A DNA stretch of 64,000 bases. Origin: Symbiodinium natans (lineage: Eukaryota > Sar > Dinophyceae > Suessiales > Symbiodiniaceae). A program made the position numbers and the translations under genes. Under the pieces are notes generated by a model, which was given only the letters and a program-made list of their open reading frames with translations, was not told the origin of the DNA and did no database searches. This document shows positions 12,899 to 23,536 of the stretch, piece after piece (within the stretch, counting starts at the first letter, position 1; each line of letters begins with the position of its first letter). The DNA lies in the NCBI GenBank assembly GCA_905221605.1, contig CAJNDS010002655.1, positions 1 through 64,000 of the forward strand. The letters run 5' to 3'.

Positions 12899-13032
12899 TT
12901 ACTTGGAGGTTCATGGTACTTATTAACCAGTTGTAACCCACTTATAAGCCCCTTAAGTGCCCTAATAAGGTTATAAGTACAGTTATAAGTGCAGTTATAA
13001 TTGGTTAGTAAGTACCATGAACCTCCAAGTAG
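12899..13032. repeat. MITE-like element with ~33-bp terminal inverted repeats
   Basis: The left end TACTTGGAGGTTCATGGTAC continues CTTATTAACCA; the right end is its reverse complement with 2-3 mismatches. The interior has ACAGTTATAAGT units. The same end sequence recurs at 61739. Confidence 0.85.
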
Positions 13033-13271
13033 GAGGGAATGAGGGGGTGAGTACCCTCCATAGAATCCCCTAAAGGGTGTCTACAGCGCCCTACGAGTAC
13101 TTCCCTCATTTCCCTACTAAGAACCATACAGGGTAAGGCGAGGGGGAAGGTGCAGGTGGGGGCAAGTTGCGGGCTTAGGGCCTCAGCTCCCAGGATGAAG
13201 TGGGCAAACAGCTTCAAGTAGCAAAATACCCAAAGACCCGCAGCGAAAGTGGAACAACCCCCCTGGTTTTG

Positions 13272-13317
13272 GTACCCTAAACCCTAAACTCTAAACCCTA
13301 AACCCTAAACCCTAAAC
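13272..13317 (-). repeat. CCCTAAA array
   Basis: Six units, one CTCTAAA. Confidence 0.95.
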
Positions 13318-14297
13318 CAAGTCCCAACCCCGAATCTGCTCGCCCTCGGCCCCTAAATCTTTGAGCCCGTGCTGCTTGAACAGTCGGACCATTCACCCCT
13401 GCTAACTCACGGCTGCTTTGCAGTCCCGATCTTGCAAGGGGCGGTGTGAAAGCGCCAAAGAAGAGACCGCGACCCCGTTTTTTTGTCCGGGTTTTTGTTA
13501 GCTCGCCAAAGGGTTGCAGGGGTTTTGGGCTGAGGGCTCTGGTCTTCCAGGTTCGGCATATGAAGGGTAGAGATTGTACAGGGTTGTGGTTCCGGATTCA
13601 AGCTCGGGATTCGGATTGGGGGCATATGACATCTTCTTGGTAGGCGGCCTCTCGAAACGACTGCTGCACACAGCTCGACTCTTGACGGGGAACGATACAG
13701 GCAGAGCTTGGGTACACACCCCTACCCTGAGTCGTAAACCTATAGGCCCTGTCTGGTTCACTCTCGTTCTCTGTCCCTTGGTGCCACAAAGGGGCACTTG
13801 ACTGCACGAAGCTTTGTCCATGCCTGGTGCCCAAGTACTGGGCTGCAGCAGGTCCCGCAACGAGGGCTGTTTCGGGTATTTCTGGCTGTAGGGGCTGAGA
13901 GACAGTATGTCGCTGTCACTATGCTATGCAGCAAAATCAGCGCCGTGTACTGAACGCTAACGCTGGCTGTGTAGCTACCGTCTCTGTGACTGCTGCTGTA
14001 TTGGTGTTGCATGCTCGGAGTGCTGTTCTTGGGGTGGTGCTGACAGCCTCGACATCCAATTCCGAAAGCCATCAATCCTTTGAGCGACCCACTTTGGGCG
14101 CGCTTCTTGAGCCAACGGAAACGTTCCGATCGTCGAGGAAATCGACCTCAACTTCGAAGGCCCGCCAAAGAGGCTGCAATTGGGGGAGGGGGCTCTTCGG
14201 GGTTTCGAAGCTCTTCGGGGCGCCCTTAAGGGCCATTAGGTGCTGCAGGCTGCGACTCAGGGAGGAACGCCTACCGCCTTCACCAGGAGCCTACGCC
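13318..14297. other. Intronic sequence, no exon supported
   Basis: Several frames are open on both strands, but none has both splice sites and codon bias. Confidence 0.45.
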
Positions 14298-14367
14298 ATA
14301 AACCCTAAACCCTAAACCCTAAACCCTAAACCCTAAACCCTAAACCCTAAAACCTAAACCCTAAACC
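14298..14367 (-). repeat. CCCTAAA array
   Basis: Ten units, immediately downstream (in gene direction) of the EF-hand exon 14401-14461. Confidence 0.97.
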
Positions 14368-14400
14368 CAGAGCCTCCCGAGGCAAGGGCCCAAACACCAC

Positions 14401-14461
14401 CCGACATCAACTCCTGGAGCTCCTCTGCGATGTCTGACTCGCTGTAGCCGTTGTCGTGCAC
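14401..14461 (-). CDS. Exon VHDNGYSESDIAEELQELMS
   Basis: Acceptor TTCGCGCAG|GTG in phase 0, donor TCGG|GTGGTG. DNGYSESDIAEELQELM resembles the loop and exit helix of an EF-hand. Confidence 0.75.
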
Positions 14462-14591
14462 CTGCGCGAAAGCCCCACAGGCAAAAAAAAGGGGGGGGCG
14501 CCACCAATGGTCAGGTAGGACTCCTCATGACTGATCCGAGTCGCCCCCCCCTCCCGTCTCCTCCTCCTCCGCGGGAGGTCGGCAAACCGAC

Positions 14592-14681
14592 ATAATAGAT
14601 GTGCCGTGCCATCCTTCCCGCCTGCTGCCAGAAATGCCGCCACTCCGATGGCAGGATCTCGCCATCGTTGTTCTCATCCAC
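14592..14681 (-). CDS. Exon with EF-hand loop DENNDGEILPSE
   Basis: Complete 12-residue EF-hand loop (D1, N3, D5, G6, I8, E12) followed by helix WRHFWQQAGRMARHIYY. Phase 0 at both ends (CTGGGAG|GTG, TATTAT|GTCGGT). Confidence 0.8.
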
Positions 14682-15460
14682 CTCCCAGCAAGCAAGAATT
14701 CCACAACTTCGGCATGGGGACTTTGGAGCACTCACATCGATCTCACCCACCTGCCCTGCAGGGACCGCAACACCCGCCTTTGACCCTGCCGAACCCTCTG
14801 AAGCCGATGTTCAAAGACCCCAGCCCCAAAACACCAAGTCCCCAGAGCTCAGAAGCCGAAAGGTTTTCAACAGCCGGACTGCGCATCCGATTTTCAAAAT
14901 AGACCGTCAAGCTCTTAAGCACAAGCCTCCGAAAACATGGCCGAAGCACTGATTTTGCCTGGGCTTCGCTGCGTACTTGGGGCTGGGGAGGGTGGGGGAG
15001 ACCTGGGACGGACTATGGGGTCTTGCTTGTATATGTTGTATTTCCTAAAGTCCGGTTGCCAAAGTCTTGCATGTCCTATTTCGGGGGCTGAACGCTTGAG
15101 TTGCTGCGCCGTGGTTGACTCAAACACCCCTCATACCGCGTGGCTTCATCAGCAGGAATGGCAGGAGCGCTTCAAAGGACCCCCCCCCCATACCTTGCTC
15201 AAATCCCAAGGCAGCTTTGGGGTTAAGAGTTTAAAGGGTATTTAACGGGTTAAGGGTTAAGGGTTTAAGGGTTTTTGGGGATTAAGGGTTTAAGGGTATT
15301 TCATGGTATTTAAGGGTTTATAGGAGAAAATTCCAATCATTCAAAACCCGAAACATTCATTAAGCTTGCGAGCCGCACGCCAGGCACCCGAATGCACCGA
15401 CCCCCTGGACGTCTGCTCTGTAGAGGGCCGGCTGGTCCCTCTAAGTCTGTCGGCAACTGG

Positions 15461-15531
15461 ACCCTAAACCCTAAACCCTAAACCCTAAACCCTAAACCCT
15501 AAACCCTAAAGCCCAAACCCTAAACCTCTGA
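15461..15531 (-). repeat. CCCTAAA array
   Basis: Nine units, one CCCAAA slip. 15230-15320 nearby is a TTTAAGGG relic. Confidence 0.96.
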
Positions 15532-15888
15532 TACATTCAGGGAAGCTGTGGAGAGACGGAGGTCTCTGAGCTAGCCGTTCTCGTCCTGACGGCCTGAGCC
15601 TTCCTCGTGAGGCTGCATCCACAAGCGCGGCAACTCCTGTGTGCTTGACCTGCCCGACTGTGTCCGCAGACTGCGCCCACGTGCAGCACGTCGGTGCTTA
15701 GAGTTCCGCGACAAGGAAATGGAAGGCCTTGCGATTGAGACACATCTCCAATCCTGCCAAAATGCAAAAACTCTCGGTCAACCGAACATCTCTCCAACAA
15801 CCCTTGAAGCCCTTTTGAAGGCCGGCTCGCCAGCGGAAGTCGCCCCCCCCAGGCGCCACGAGAAGGAGCAGTGTTAGGGTATGAAAAC

Positions 15889-15947
15889 TCCCCGCCAGGG
15901 TGCCGAATCGGCTGAAGAAGTTCTGGGCTTCCGCCTTGGTCAGGCGC
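15889..15947 (-). CDS. Exon RLTKAEAQNFFSRFGTLAG
   Basis: 19 codons with nearly all G/C third positions. Acceptor TGCCAG|G (phase 2) continues the EF-hand exon; donor GGGA|GTTTTC. Reads as the helix after an EF loop. Confidence 0.8.
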
Positions 15948-16384
15948 CTGGCATTGGCGGGACTGGGCGGGCGTCAGTGCCTTGTAACCTACTTGCTGAA
16001 TACCCTGGGCCAAAAAAGTTTATAACCCTTTAAATTAGAGTCAATTATGGTAGGGTTATATATACCCCAAAAGGTTCGAGGTTACAATGACTCAGCTACT
16101 CAGGTAACGGCTTGCAGTGGTTTGGAGGGGTTTGGAGGATGAAAGACAGTTGAACATGGAACTTGACTTGCACAAACTTTGATGGCGCTGGAGAGGCTTC
16201 AGTGGGCTTCTTCATGGCTTCATGTGCCTTTCCCCAAAGCTAGAACACTCAAAACCGATGGCCGCCGTCAGGCGAACTGCCGACATGTGCGAAGCAGATG
16301 GGAACCCAGAACGCGCAAAACAGATTGGCAACGTCACCCGCAACGGCCTCCAAAACGCACACCCTCTGAAACCTCCCCGAGGCC

Positions 16385-16695
16385 CCCTCCACTTACGGTT
16401 GGTTACTAGGGAATGAGGGAATAAGGTACCCTATATCCCCCTATACATACCCGATTAAGGGATTAGATACGGTACCTAACCCCCTAGAAGCCCTAAAACT
16501 CTGAAACCTCCCCGAGATACGGTACCTAACCCTAGAAGCCCTAAAAACCCTCTGAAACCTGGCCCCCTCCACTTACTGTTGGTTACTAGGGAATGAGGGA
16601 ATAAGGTACCCTATATCCCCCTATACATACCTTTTAAGGGATTATACAGGCTACCTAACCCCCTAGAAGCCCTAAAAACCCTCTGAAACCTCCCC
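16385..16695. repeat. Tandem duplication of ~176 bp
   Basis: CCCCTCCACTTAC(G/T)GTTGG to CTATACATACC appears at 16385-16452 and 16562-16632. The follow-up TACCTAACCCCCTAGAAGCC appears with both, and a third partial copy sits between. Confidence 0.85.
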
Positions 16696-16698
16696 GAC

Positions 16699-16758
16699 CC
16701 CTGAGTCAGTGGCCCATCCGCGTTCTCATCCATTTTCTGGTACAGCGCCTCGACTTTC
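16699..16758 (-). CDS. Exon with EF-hand loop DENADGPLT
   Basis: KVEALYQKMDENADGPLTQ gives a helix followed by the Ca2+-binding loop start D-x-N-x-D-G. Phase 2 in (CCTGAG|G) and out (CAGGG|GTCGG), matching the next exon. Calcium binding is inferred from the motif. Confidence 0.7.
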
Positions 16759-17171
16759 CTCAGGATCCTCGGACGCCCGAAGCAGGCGCTCAGCGCACCA
16801 ACGTGCTGAGGGATAAGGACAGAGGGGTAGGGAAGCACTTTCTTCGCTGCTTCTTGGGGTCTTCAGGGCTTTTGCAGGGTTTGGGACCCGGCGTTCTATG
16901 CCAGGGCCCGGGGGCTCGGGTGCTTTGAGACCAGGCCCATGCCCGAGGATCCTGCCTCCCCAAAAAATCACTCAGATTCATTAAGTTCAACCCCCAAAAT
17001 CCCAAGAACTCCGGACACTTGCTTCAAACTTCTGGCTGGCCAGCTAGCAACAGAAATCTCCAAAACCCCGAACCTCTCAAACCCGGGCGTTAAGGGGGCC
17101 TGGGGGGCTCCAGCTCGTGAACCCGTGTGCTGGGGCTTGGGCCACGGGGAGAGGTTGCAATCCTCGTCGGC
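16759..17171. other. Intronic sequence; possible exon near 17110
   Basis: A minus frame at about 17098-17140 (STRVHELEPPRPP) is biased, but its donor is unclear. Confidence 0.35.
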
Positions 17172-17652
17172 TTTAGGGTTTAGGGTTTAGGGTTTAGGGT
17201 TTAGGGTTTAGGGTTTAGGGTTTAGGGTTTCGGGTTTCGGGTTTCGGGTTTAGGGTTTACATTCCCCACGAAGCTTGATGCGCTAGGAGAGTACTTGAGG
17301 CCATAGGCTGCTAAGTTCTATCTGCAGGGTCGGCGCCCCCCAAAAATCTTTGGATGCGCATTCAACACTGCCCCTTGCGAAACGAACCCCCCCATGTTCA
17401 AGGCGGTCGTCCGTGGGCTGGCTTCAATTTTTTTGGTATATTGTGCGGGTGGTCAGGAACCCGGATGGGGCCTCAACAGGCAGAAATAGAAGGCCCCGGA
17501 GCCCTTCATTTTAGGGTTTAGGGTTTAGGGTTTAGGGTTTAGGGCTTAGGGGACACTATCCCCCCTTCTCTCCCAAGAACAAAATTTGAACCCCACTCTG
17601 CACCCATGCTTACCCTAAACCCTAAACCCTAAACCCTTAAACCCTTAAGCCC
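17172..17652. repeat. TTTAGGG arrays (17172-17259, 17513-17551) facing CCCTAAA (17612-17652)
   Basis: The first array ends in TTTCGGG units; the last two face each other across 60 bp. Confidence 0.94.
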
Positions 17653-18118
17653 TTTACCTGCTTTGGGAGTAGCCGGCTGTGGACGACAGCCCCGTTAGAT
17701 AACTTGTGATCTAGTTCCCCCAAGCCCACTGAACCATCACAATCCCAGAGCCATGAACAACTCTGATAGCAAACAAACATTGGACCTTGCAGGGCCAGAA
17801 GCACCAACCAACCAACCAGCAACCGACCGAAACAGCCCCAAAAGTCCCGCGAGGCCCCACGGCACCTTGGGCTCGATTCGCCCTGCCTCCGGCCTCTGGT
17901 GGAATTTCACAGCTTGGCTCAGGTGGGGCTTAGACACTCGTTAGGGGTTAAGGGCTTGGGGTTCAGGATCTCCTTTCAAGGCTTGGTGCAACGGCTGGAC
18001 ATTGGACTTAAGGATCCTGAAGGTTGATCAATTACACTTCATCTGGATTGCTTTCTTCGCGGAATATGGTTTTCCTTTCGCGTGTCTTTCGCGCGCCATG
18101 TTGTCCGTCTCCCTCCGT
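17653..18118. other. Intronic sequence, nothing recognised
   Basis: No splice-consistent open frame. Confidence 0.5.
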
Positions 18119-18139
18119 TGTCGTCGTCGTCGTCGAGTG

Positions 18140-18233
<94 letters not shown>

Positions 18234-18290
18234 GAGTAGGAGTAGGAGTAGGAGTAGCAGTAGCAGTAGCAGTAGCAGTAGCATGAGCAG
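18119..18290 (+). repeat. Trinucleotide array (GTA)n grading into (GGAGTA)n and (GCAGTA)n
   Basis: About 36 GTA units, then hexamers. Poly-Val/Ser/Thr/Leu frames here are artefacts. Confidence 0.99.
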
Positions 18291-18299
18291 CAGCCATGA

Positions 18300-19000
18300 A
18301 GTCTAAGGCAAAGCGCGACTCTGCTGCTGAGGCCCCTGCGGCATGTACCCGTGGCGGCTGTTTTGACTCACGCTCCTGAGGTTGCCAACCCCTACAATGA
18401 CAGCGCGAACCGAAGGGTCTTTGGGACCTGCCGGCTTCAGAGATTAAAACTTGGGACTTAGACCGCCCGCCCCAGGCCCGAAACCCAACCCCCTCAAAAC
18501 CCAAGCCTGCAAGCCTGAGCTGTTCGTTCGGGCAGTGGCTCCGAGCTTGTGATCTTCATGAGCATGACAGCCCACCGAATATGCAGAATCTGCGCATCTG
18601 GAAGCCACAACCGCCTGCTACAAACCCAATGAAAACACCAATCCGTCGAAGCCTCTGGCAGTAGGTGTCTAAATGGCATCAAGCAGATTCCCAACAGCAT
18701 TGCACCCCTTGAATTGGCACCCTTTTGCCTGGAATGGGGTACCTCCCGTAGCCGACACTTGTCCGGGAGGGGACGGTGGCGTTTAAGCTCCGTCCCCCCC
18801 CCTTTGCCCACCCCCCGCACCCCTCCTCTAATTTTCCGGCCGGCTTGCTTCTCTTGCTTTTCGGCTCCTGCAGTTGGGGCGCCATGTGCCTGCGTGTTAC
18901 AACATGCTTCACACTTTGCCTCTGGGGCAGGCCCGGGCCGAGTTGTTGAGGTCCCGGTCGGTGTTTTTGTGTTAAGTCATGAAGGAAACGTCAATCAATG
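18300..19000. other. Intronic sequence, no exon supported
   Basis: Open minus frames of moderate length lack splice support. Confidence 0.45.
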
Positions 19001-19002
19001 CC

Positions 19003-19276
19003 CCCTAAACCCTAAACCCTAAACCCTAAACCCTAAACCCTAAACCCTAAACCCTAAACCCTAAACCCTAAACCCTAAACCCTAAACCCTAAACCCTAAA
19101 CCCTAAACCCTAAACCCTAAACCCTAAACCCTAAACCCTAACACTAAACCCTAAACCCTAAACCCTAAACCCTAAACCCTAAACCCTAAACCCTAAACCC
19201 TAAACCCTAAACCCTAAACCCTAAACCCTAAACCCTAAACCCTAAACCCTAAACCCTAAACCCTAAACCCAACCCT
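19003..19276 (-). repeat. Long CCCTAAA array
   Basis: About 39 units with a single ACACTAA interruption; one of the two longest arrays. Confidence 0.98.
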
Positions 19277-19376
19277 GACTGTTGCGTCCAGCCCTATCAA
19301 GCGTTGAAGCATCTGACAAAGCCCCGACTTGTGGGCTTCGGTTCGAGCAGTTTTGGTCTTTCTGCGTTCTGGTTAT

Positions 19377-19481
19377 GACCCTAAACCCTAAACCCTAAAC
19401 CCTAAACCCTAAACCCTAAACCCTAAACCCTAAACCCTAAACCCTAAACCCTAAACCCTAAACCCTAAACCCTGAACCCTA
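19377..19481 (-). repeat. CCCTAAA array
   Basis: Fifteen units; separated from the previous array by 100 bp of unique sequence. Confidence 0.97.
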
Positions 19482-19768
19482 TTCAGTTTGAGCCCTTCAA
19501 AGCCACTCGAAGCTCCTACCGTGTTTCGGGCTTCTTACTGCCCCAGAAAAAACTCCTTCAGGGGAGAGGGGGGGGGGCCTTTGGTGCAGACCCTGGAAAA
19601 AAAGTATATACTTCGGACCCAGAACCAATAAAAGTTTTATAAAGTATAGTACTCCTAAACCCAGAATATCTTGAGAATTAGGCTTTTTTTTACACGTACG
19701 TGTAAAAAACAAAAACTCACTCTCAGTAAACCCAGAATCTTGTGGTGTTGAAGATGACTGAAAAATAC

Positions 19769-19833
19769 GTTTTGGGGTCGCCGGCTTCAGGCGCCGTTTC
19801 CATGCCAAGCAGCTCCCGGCGCTGCTCCGCGAC
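19769..19833 (-). CDS. Exon VAEQRRELLGMETAPEAGDP...
   Basis: 21 codons with strong bias between TTGGCCAG|GTC and AAAAC|GTATTT. Acidic, helix-forming composition unlike the beta repeats. Confidence 0.7.
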
Positions 19834-19867
19834 CTGGCCAACAGGGAGCTTCCAAGCGCTTCTTTTT

Positions 19868-20070
19868 GGGGGTTTGGGGCTTAGGGTTTTAGGGTTTTTT
19901 GGGGTTTTAAGGGTTTTAGGGTTTTGGGGTTTTGGGGTTGAGGGTTTTAGGGTTTTAGGGTTTTTTGGGGTTTTAAGGGCTTTAGGGTTTTGGGGTTTGA
20001 GGGTTTTAGGGCTTTAGGGTTTTAGGAATTTAGGGTGTTAGGGTTTTAGGGTTTTAGGGTTTTAGGGATG
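19868..20070 (+). repeat. TTTTAGGG octamer array
   Basis: Irregular TTTTAGGG and TTTTGGGG units with inserted GGTTTT. Located upstream of exon 19769-19833 in gene direction. Confidence 0.93.
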
Positions 20071-20138
20071 GCTTAGCGGCTGAGGCCCTTAGCGAAAGCG
20101 AAAGGCTTTCGAGGGCGCTGGAGACCTCCCTGAATTCC

Positions 20139-20219
20139 ACCCTAAACCCTAAACCCTACACCCTAAACCCTAAACCCTAAACCCTAAACCCCAAACCCTA
20201 AACCCTAAACCCTAAACTC
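20139..20219 (-). repeat. CCCTAAA array
   Basis: Eleven units; faces the octamer array across 68 bp. Confidence 0.96.
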
Positions 20220-20499
20220 TGCATCCAATGCAAAGCATGGAGCTCTGACACAAACACAAGACTGCAAAGCCACAGCCCTCGCTACAGGCTTGCTACTTTC
20301 GTCAGAGGCGGCTTTCAAAAGGATCTACCTTTCAGGGTTGACGCCCTAAATCTGAGCTTTCAAAACTTATAACTCTAATGCATAACTCTATAACTTTCGG
20401 TCAGCTCGGGTGGCTGACAGCGGGCAGGCCCATGGAGATTTTGAGCCATCGGCAGTTCGAGTCTAGTTTTGTTTTCACGAGAAGCATCGTGTTTGGGGT

Positions 20500-20683
20500 T
20501 TAGGATTTAGGGGTTAGGGTTTAGGGAATATTCTCGAATCCAACCTCTTAGACAGCACTGGCCTGAAGCACTTTTACAGGGACAAGCTTGGCCGGCTTGT
20601 GAAGTCCACACTCATGTCAGATTTCAAACCCTAAACCCTAAACCCTGAACCCTGAACCCTGAACCCTAAACCCTAAACTCCCA
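20500..20683. repeat. Short TTTAGGG run (20500-20527) facing CCCTAAA (20625-20683)
   Basis: The second includes three CCCTGAA variants and ends at the donor of candidate exon 20679-20746. Confidence 0.92.
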
Positions 20684-20746
20684 GAATCCTGCCACTAACG
20701 GAGCCGGCGAGGCGGGCGTGCCCATTCTTATGGACCCGTTGCCATC
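20679..20746 (-). CDS. Candidate exon DGNGSIRMGTPASPAPLVAG...
   Basis: Acceptor CGCTGCAG|GAT, donor GGGA|GTTTAGGG. A second frame starting at an upstream CAG is also open, so the frame is uncertain. Confidence 0.45.
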
Positions 20747-20831
20747 CTGCAGCGGCTGTCGCTGTTAAGCCCCAATGAAAGCCGTGAGGGGCTACGCAAA
20801 CTGTTCCCAAACCCCTCTCTCCCCCACAATA

Positions 20832-21091
20832 GACCCTAAACCCCAAACCCTAAACCCTAACACAGCCCTGTCAGGGTGCCCCCCATCTCAGAAGATTTGG
20901 GCGTTGACTCCCCCGGTTTGGGCCCAGTCAAGCTGCAGGATTCGATGCGTTTCCTTCTTCGTGCTGACTCCTGGCCGAAGCACATTTGCACTCAAAACCC
21001 GCAGAACCCAAAATACTCTGAGACCCTTCGCAAACCCTAAACCCTAAACCCTAAACCCTAAACCCTAAACCCTAAACCCTAAACCTTAAAC
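20832..21091 (-). repeat. Two CCCTAAA arrays (20832-20862, 21034-21091)
   Basis: The spacer 20863-21033 is open on both strands with moderate bias; I could not decide whether it is an exon. Confidence 0.93.
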
Positions 21092-21141
21092 CGAGGTCGT
21101 CCTGGCTGCTGCCTTTGATCCGCAGCGACTTCAGGCTGGTC
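21092..21141 (-). CDS. Candidate exon TSLKSLRIKGSSQDDL
   Basis: Fills a bracket between arrays. Phase 2 in (GCAAAG|G), phase 1 out (CTCG|GTTTAAGG); 15 of 16 codons end in G/C. Confidence 0.55.
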
Positions 21142-21193
21142 CTTTGCCAAGGCGGTCAAGAGGCAGGTGTCAGTTGTTGCTGTGGGTCAGAGG

Positions 21194-21359
21194 GGTTTAG
21201 GGTTTAGGGTTTAGGGTTTAGGGTTTAGGGTTTAGGGTTTAGGGTTTGGGGGTTAGGGTTTAGGGTTTAGGGTTTAGGGTTTAGGGTTTAGGGTTTAGGG
21301 TTTAGGGTTTAGGGTTTCGGGTTTCGGGTTTCGGGTTTCGGGTTTAGGGTTTAGGGTTC
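21194..21359 (+). repeat. TTTAGGG array
   Basis: About 23 units; four consecutive TTTCGGG units near the end. Confidence 0.98.
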
Positions 21360-21793
21360 AAGCTGTAGGCTACCAGCAGGCTTTATCACAGCTTGGGCTC
21401 TTAGGGGTTGAAAAGTTTTTGGGCGAGCTGGACCAAGCTTTTGACCACAGTGCCAAGAGTTGCACCAGCTGATCGCCCCGAAAAACCATGACCGCATCGT
21501 GTGTCTGGCTACAAATTGTGTAAGACACTAAAGAAAAGAATCGTAAATGCATCATGAAGGCATCATAGAAGCATCATGAAAGCATCACAATAGCATCATA
21601 AAGCAGAAAAATATCATAATAAAGCAGAATAAAAGCATAATGGAAGCAATATAAGAACAGCAAAACAAAGAAGCCACCCTCAGCCCCCTTGAATAGCCGC
21701 CTCCTTGCGCCTCCGCTTTAGCACGCTTCCTCTCTTATTGGGTCCCCCTGCAGGCTGGTCGATCGTCTGCGGAAGCTGCCTGTGAGGAGACTG

Positions 21794-21836
21794 GGTTTAG
21801 GGTTTAGGGTAAATCCTGAACCCTAAACCCTTCAGG
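21794..21836. repeat. Minimal inverted telomere pair
   Basis: GTTTAGGGTTTAGGG, 8 bp, then CCCTAAACCC and CTTCAG. Read on the plus strand it has the form of a 40-nt GT...AG intron. Confidence 0.8.
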
Positions 21837-22127
21837 GTTTCAACCAGGATTTTCCAGCGCTGGAAGACGATTCTACCGCAAAAGAGGATGTGCGGAACGC
21901 TGTCTCTTCTAGATCAGTTGCTTTTCAGGCTATGTTTTGGGTTGTGTGGGTTGTACAACTTATCAGATAGCACGGTCTTGCGCGTGATTCTTGCGAAGGT
22001 AGCTTGTACTGAGGCTTCTTATTGAGGTACTTACATCAGACTGATACCCAAACATGCTCTCCAGCGCATGTCGGTGGGCCTGAGCTGTGGAAGAACTTTC
22101 CCTGGCCGGCCCTTGGATGAGGCCGCT

Positions 22128-22168
22128 TTAGGCTTTAGGGTTTAGGGTTTGGGGTTTAAGGTTTAGGG
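22128..22168 (+). repeat. Short TTTAGGG run
   Basis: Five irregular units. Confidence 0.9.
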
Positions 22169-22429
22169 CACTTGGAGCGAGCTGTTGCCACACCATATTT
22201 GGCGGAAGATGAGAAGCGGCATTGCCGAACTCTTTGGGATTTCAGGGTTCAGGTGTGTTATGTAAGGCTGCCAGCTTATTAGGTAAGGGCAGCTACTTTT
22301 CGGACCTTTAGAGGGAAAGCACCTGAATGTGTATTTGAGAGTCGCTGGGTGATTTGCGCTGCTGGCATAAACTCCTGCTGAACCCTCTGGCCGACAGAAG
22401 CCGAAAACGCAAGCTCCAAACCCCACAAT

Positions 22430-22935
22430 AGCAGATTATAGTATATTATATAGTACTTTCGTAAAGTACATTAAATTATCGTATACTCTCGTATATTGTA
22501 GAAGACACAAGCTACCCGGGTGCGATGTTACGCGAAGGCACGGGTGAGTCACACAGGCTCCAAGGTCTTTCACTTTCAGGATCTGATGGAGAGGCCGTGA
22601 AGCAGGGAACTGAGCCCGTTAGTGGGCTGCTTCTGGAATATGCTAGTGTCTTGCAGTATCTTATAGTATGTTATAGTATTAATGTTGTATACTCTAGAAT
22701 ACTATCGTAGATTATCGTATATCACCGTATATTTCTGCGTATTATAGTGCATTGTAGTTTTCTATAGAATATTATAGAATATTATAGAATATTATAGAAT
22801 ATTATAGAATCTTATAGAATCTTATAGAATCTTATAGAATCTTATAGAATCTTATGGAATATTATAGAATATTATAGAATATTATAGAATATTAAAGAAT
22901 ATTATACAATATTATAGACTATTAAAGAATGTTAG
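22430..22935. repeat. AT-rich block with decamer array (TATAGAATAT)n
   Basis: 22757-22925 contains about 17 copies of ATTATAGAAT, with a TATAGAATCT sub-block. The flanks (TATCGTATA, TATAGTAT) are related and palindromic in tendency. Confidence 0.9.
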
Positions 22936-23037
22936 ATTCTAGTATGAGCGTCAAGGGTTCGTTTTTGCGGGCGAGGCTCGCTGTGAGATAGCTGCGATCA
23001 CCCACTGCGGGGAAGTCGGACATCGCACTCCTGCCGC

Positions 23038-23423
23038 AACCCTAAACCCTAAACCCTACACCCTAAACCCTAAACCCTAAACCCTTTTGCCCGCGAACTT
23101 TAAGTCTCCTCGCAGCTACAATGGCTCAAAGAGGTTTTGTGCTAGGGCTTCGGAGATTTGGGAGTCTGTCACCCTAAACCCTGAACCCTAAACCCTAAAC
23201 ACTAAACCCTAAACCCTAAACCCTAAACCCTAAACCCTAAACCCTAAACCCCGGCTCTAAGTCGGTTTATGTCGTGTTGGGTTTAGAGCGCATGAGGGCA
23301 TGCTGGGGCTTTCTTCCGAGCCGAATCCTCGAAAACAACTCCGGAAGCACCTCAGGTCTAAACCCCAAAAACCCCAAAACCCCAACACCCTAAAACCCTA
23401 AAACCCTAAGACCCTAAACCCCA
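23038..23423 (-). repeat. Three CCCTAAA arrays
   Basis: 23038-23085, 23170-23251 and 23358-23423, the last with CCCCAAAA and CCCTAAAA octamers. Spacers are 85-105 bp. Confidence 0.95.
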
Positions 23424-23455
23424 GCAGCCCAGGCCTGCCCATAATGTTGGCCTTC
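23420..23455 (-). CDS. Candidate exon KANIMGRPGLLG
   Basis: Short exon after an unusually long C-rich tract ending CTGCAG. It ends at GG|GTTTAGGG in a bracket between arrays. Confidence 0.45.
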
Positions 23456-23536
23456 CTGCAGCGAGCTTTGCCGGCGGGGCGGGGGTGGGGGTGGGGGCGG
23501 GGGGGATTTGGGACTCCGCAAATCCTACATCATAAG

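Noticed and set aside
18002-18504. Poly-Val, poly-Thr, poly-Leu and poly-Ser frames up to 158 codons
   Set aside because: They are the frames of the (GTA)n tract.
20405-21475. A possible plus-strand gene (GWLTAGRPMEILSHRQF; YQQALSQLGLLGVEKFLGEL)
   Set aside because: The plus frames look protein-like, but several coincide with minus-strand exons that have better codon bias and acceptors. The remaining ones (e.g. 21360-21475) have no consistent splice chain. I cannot exclude one.
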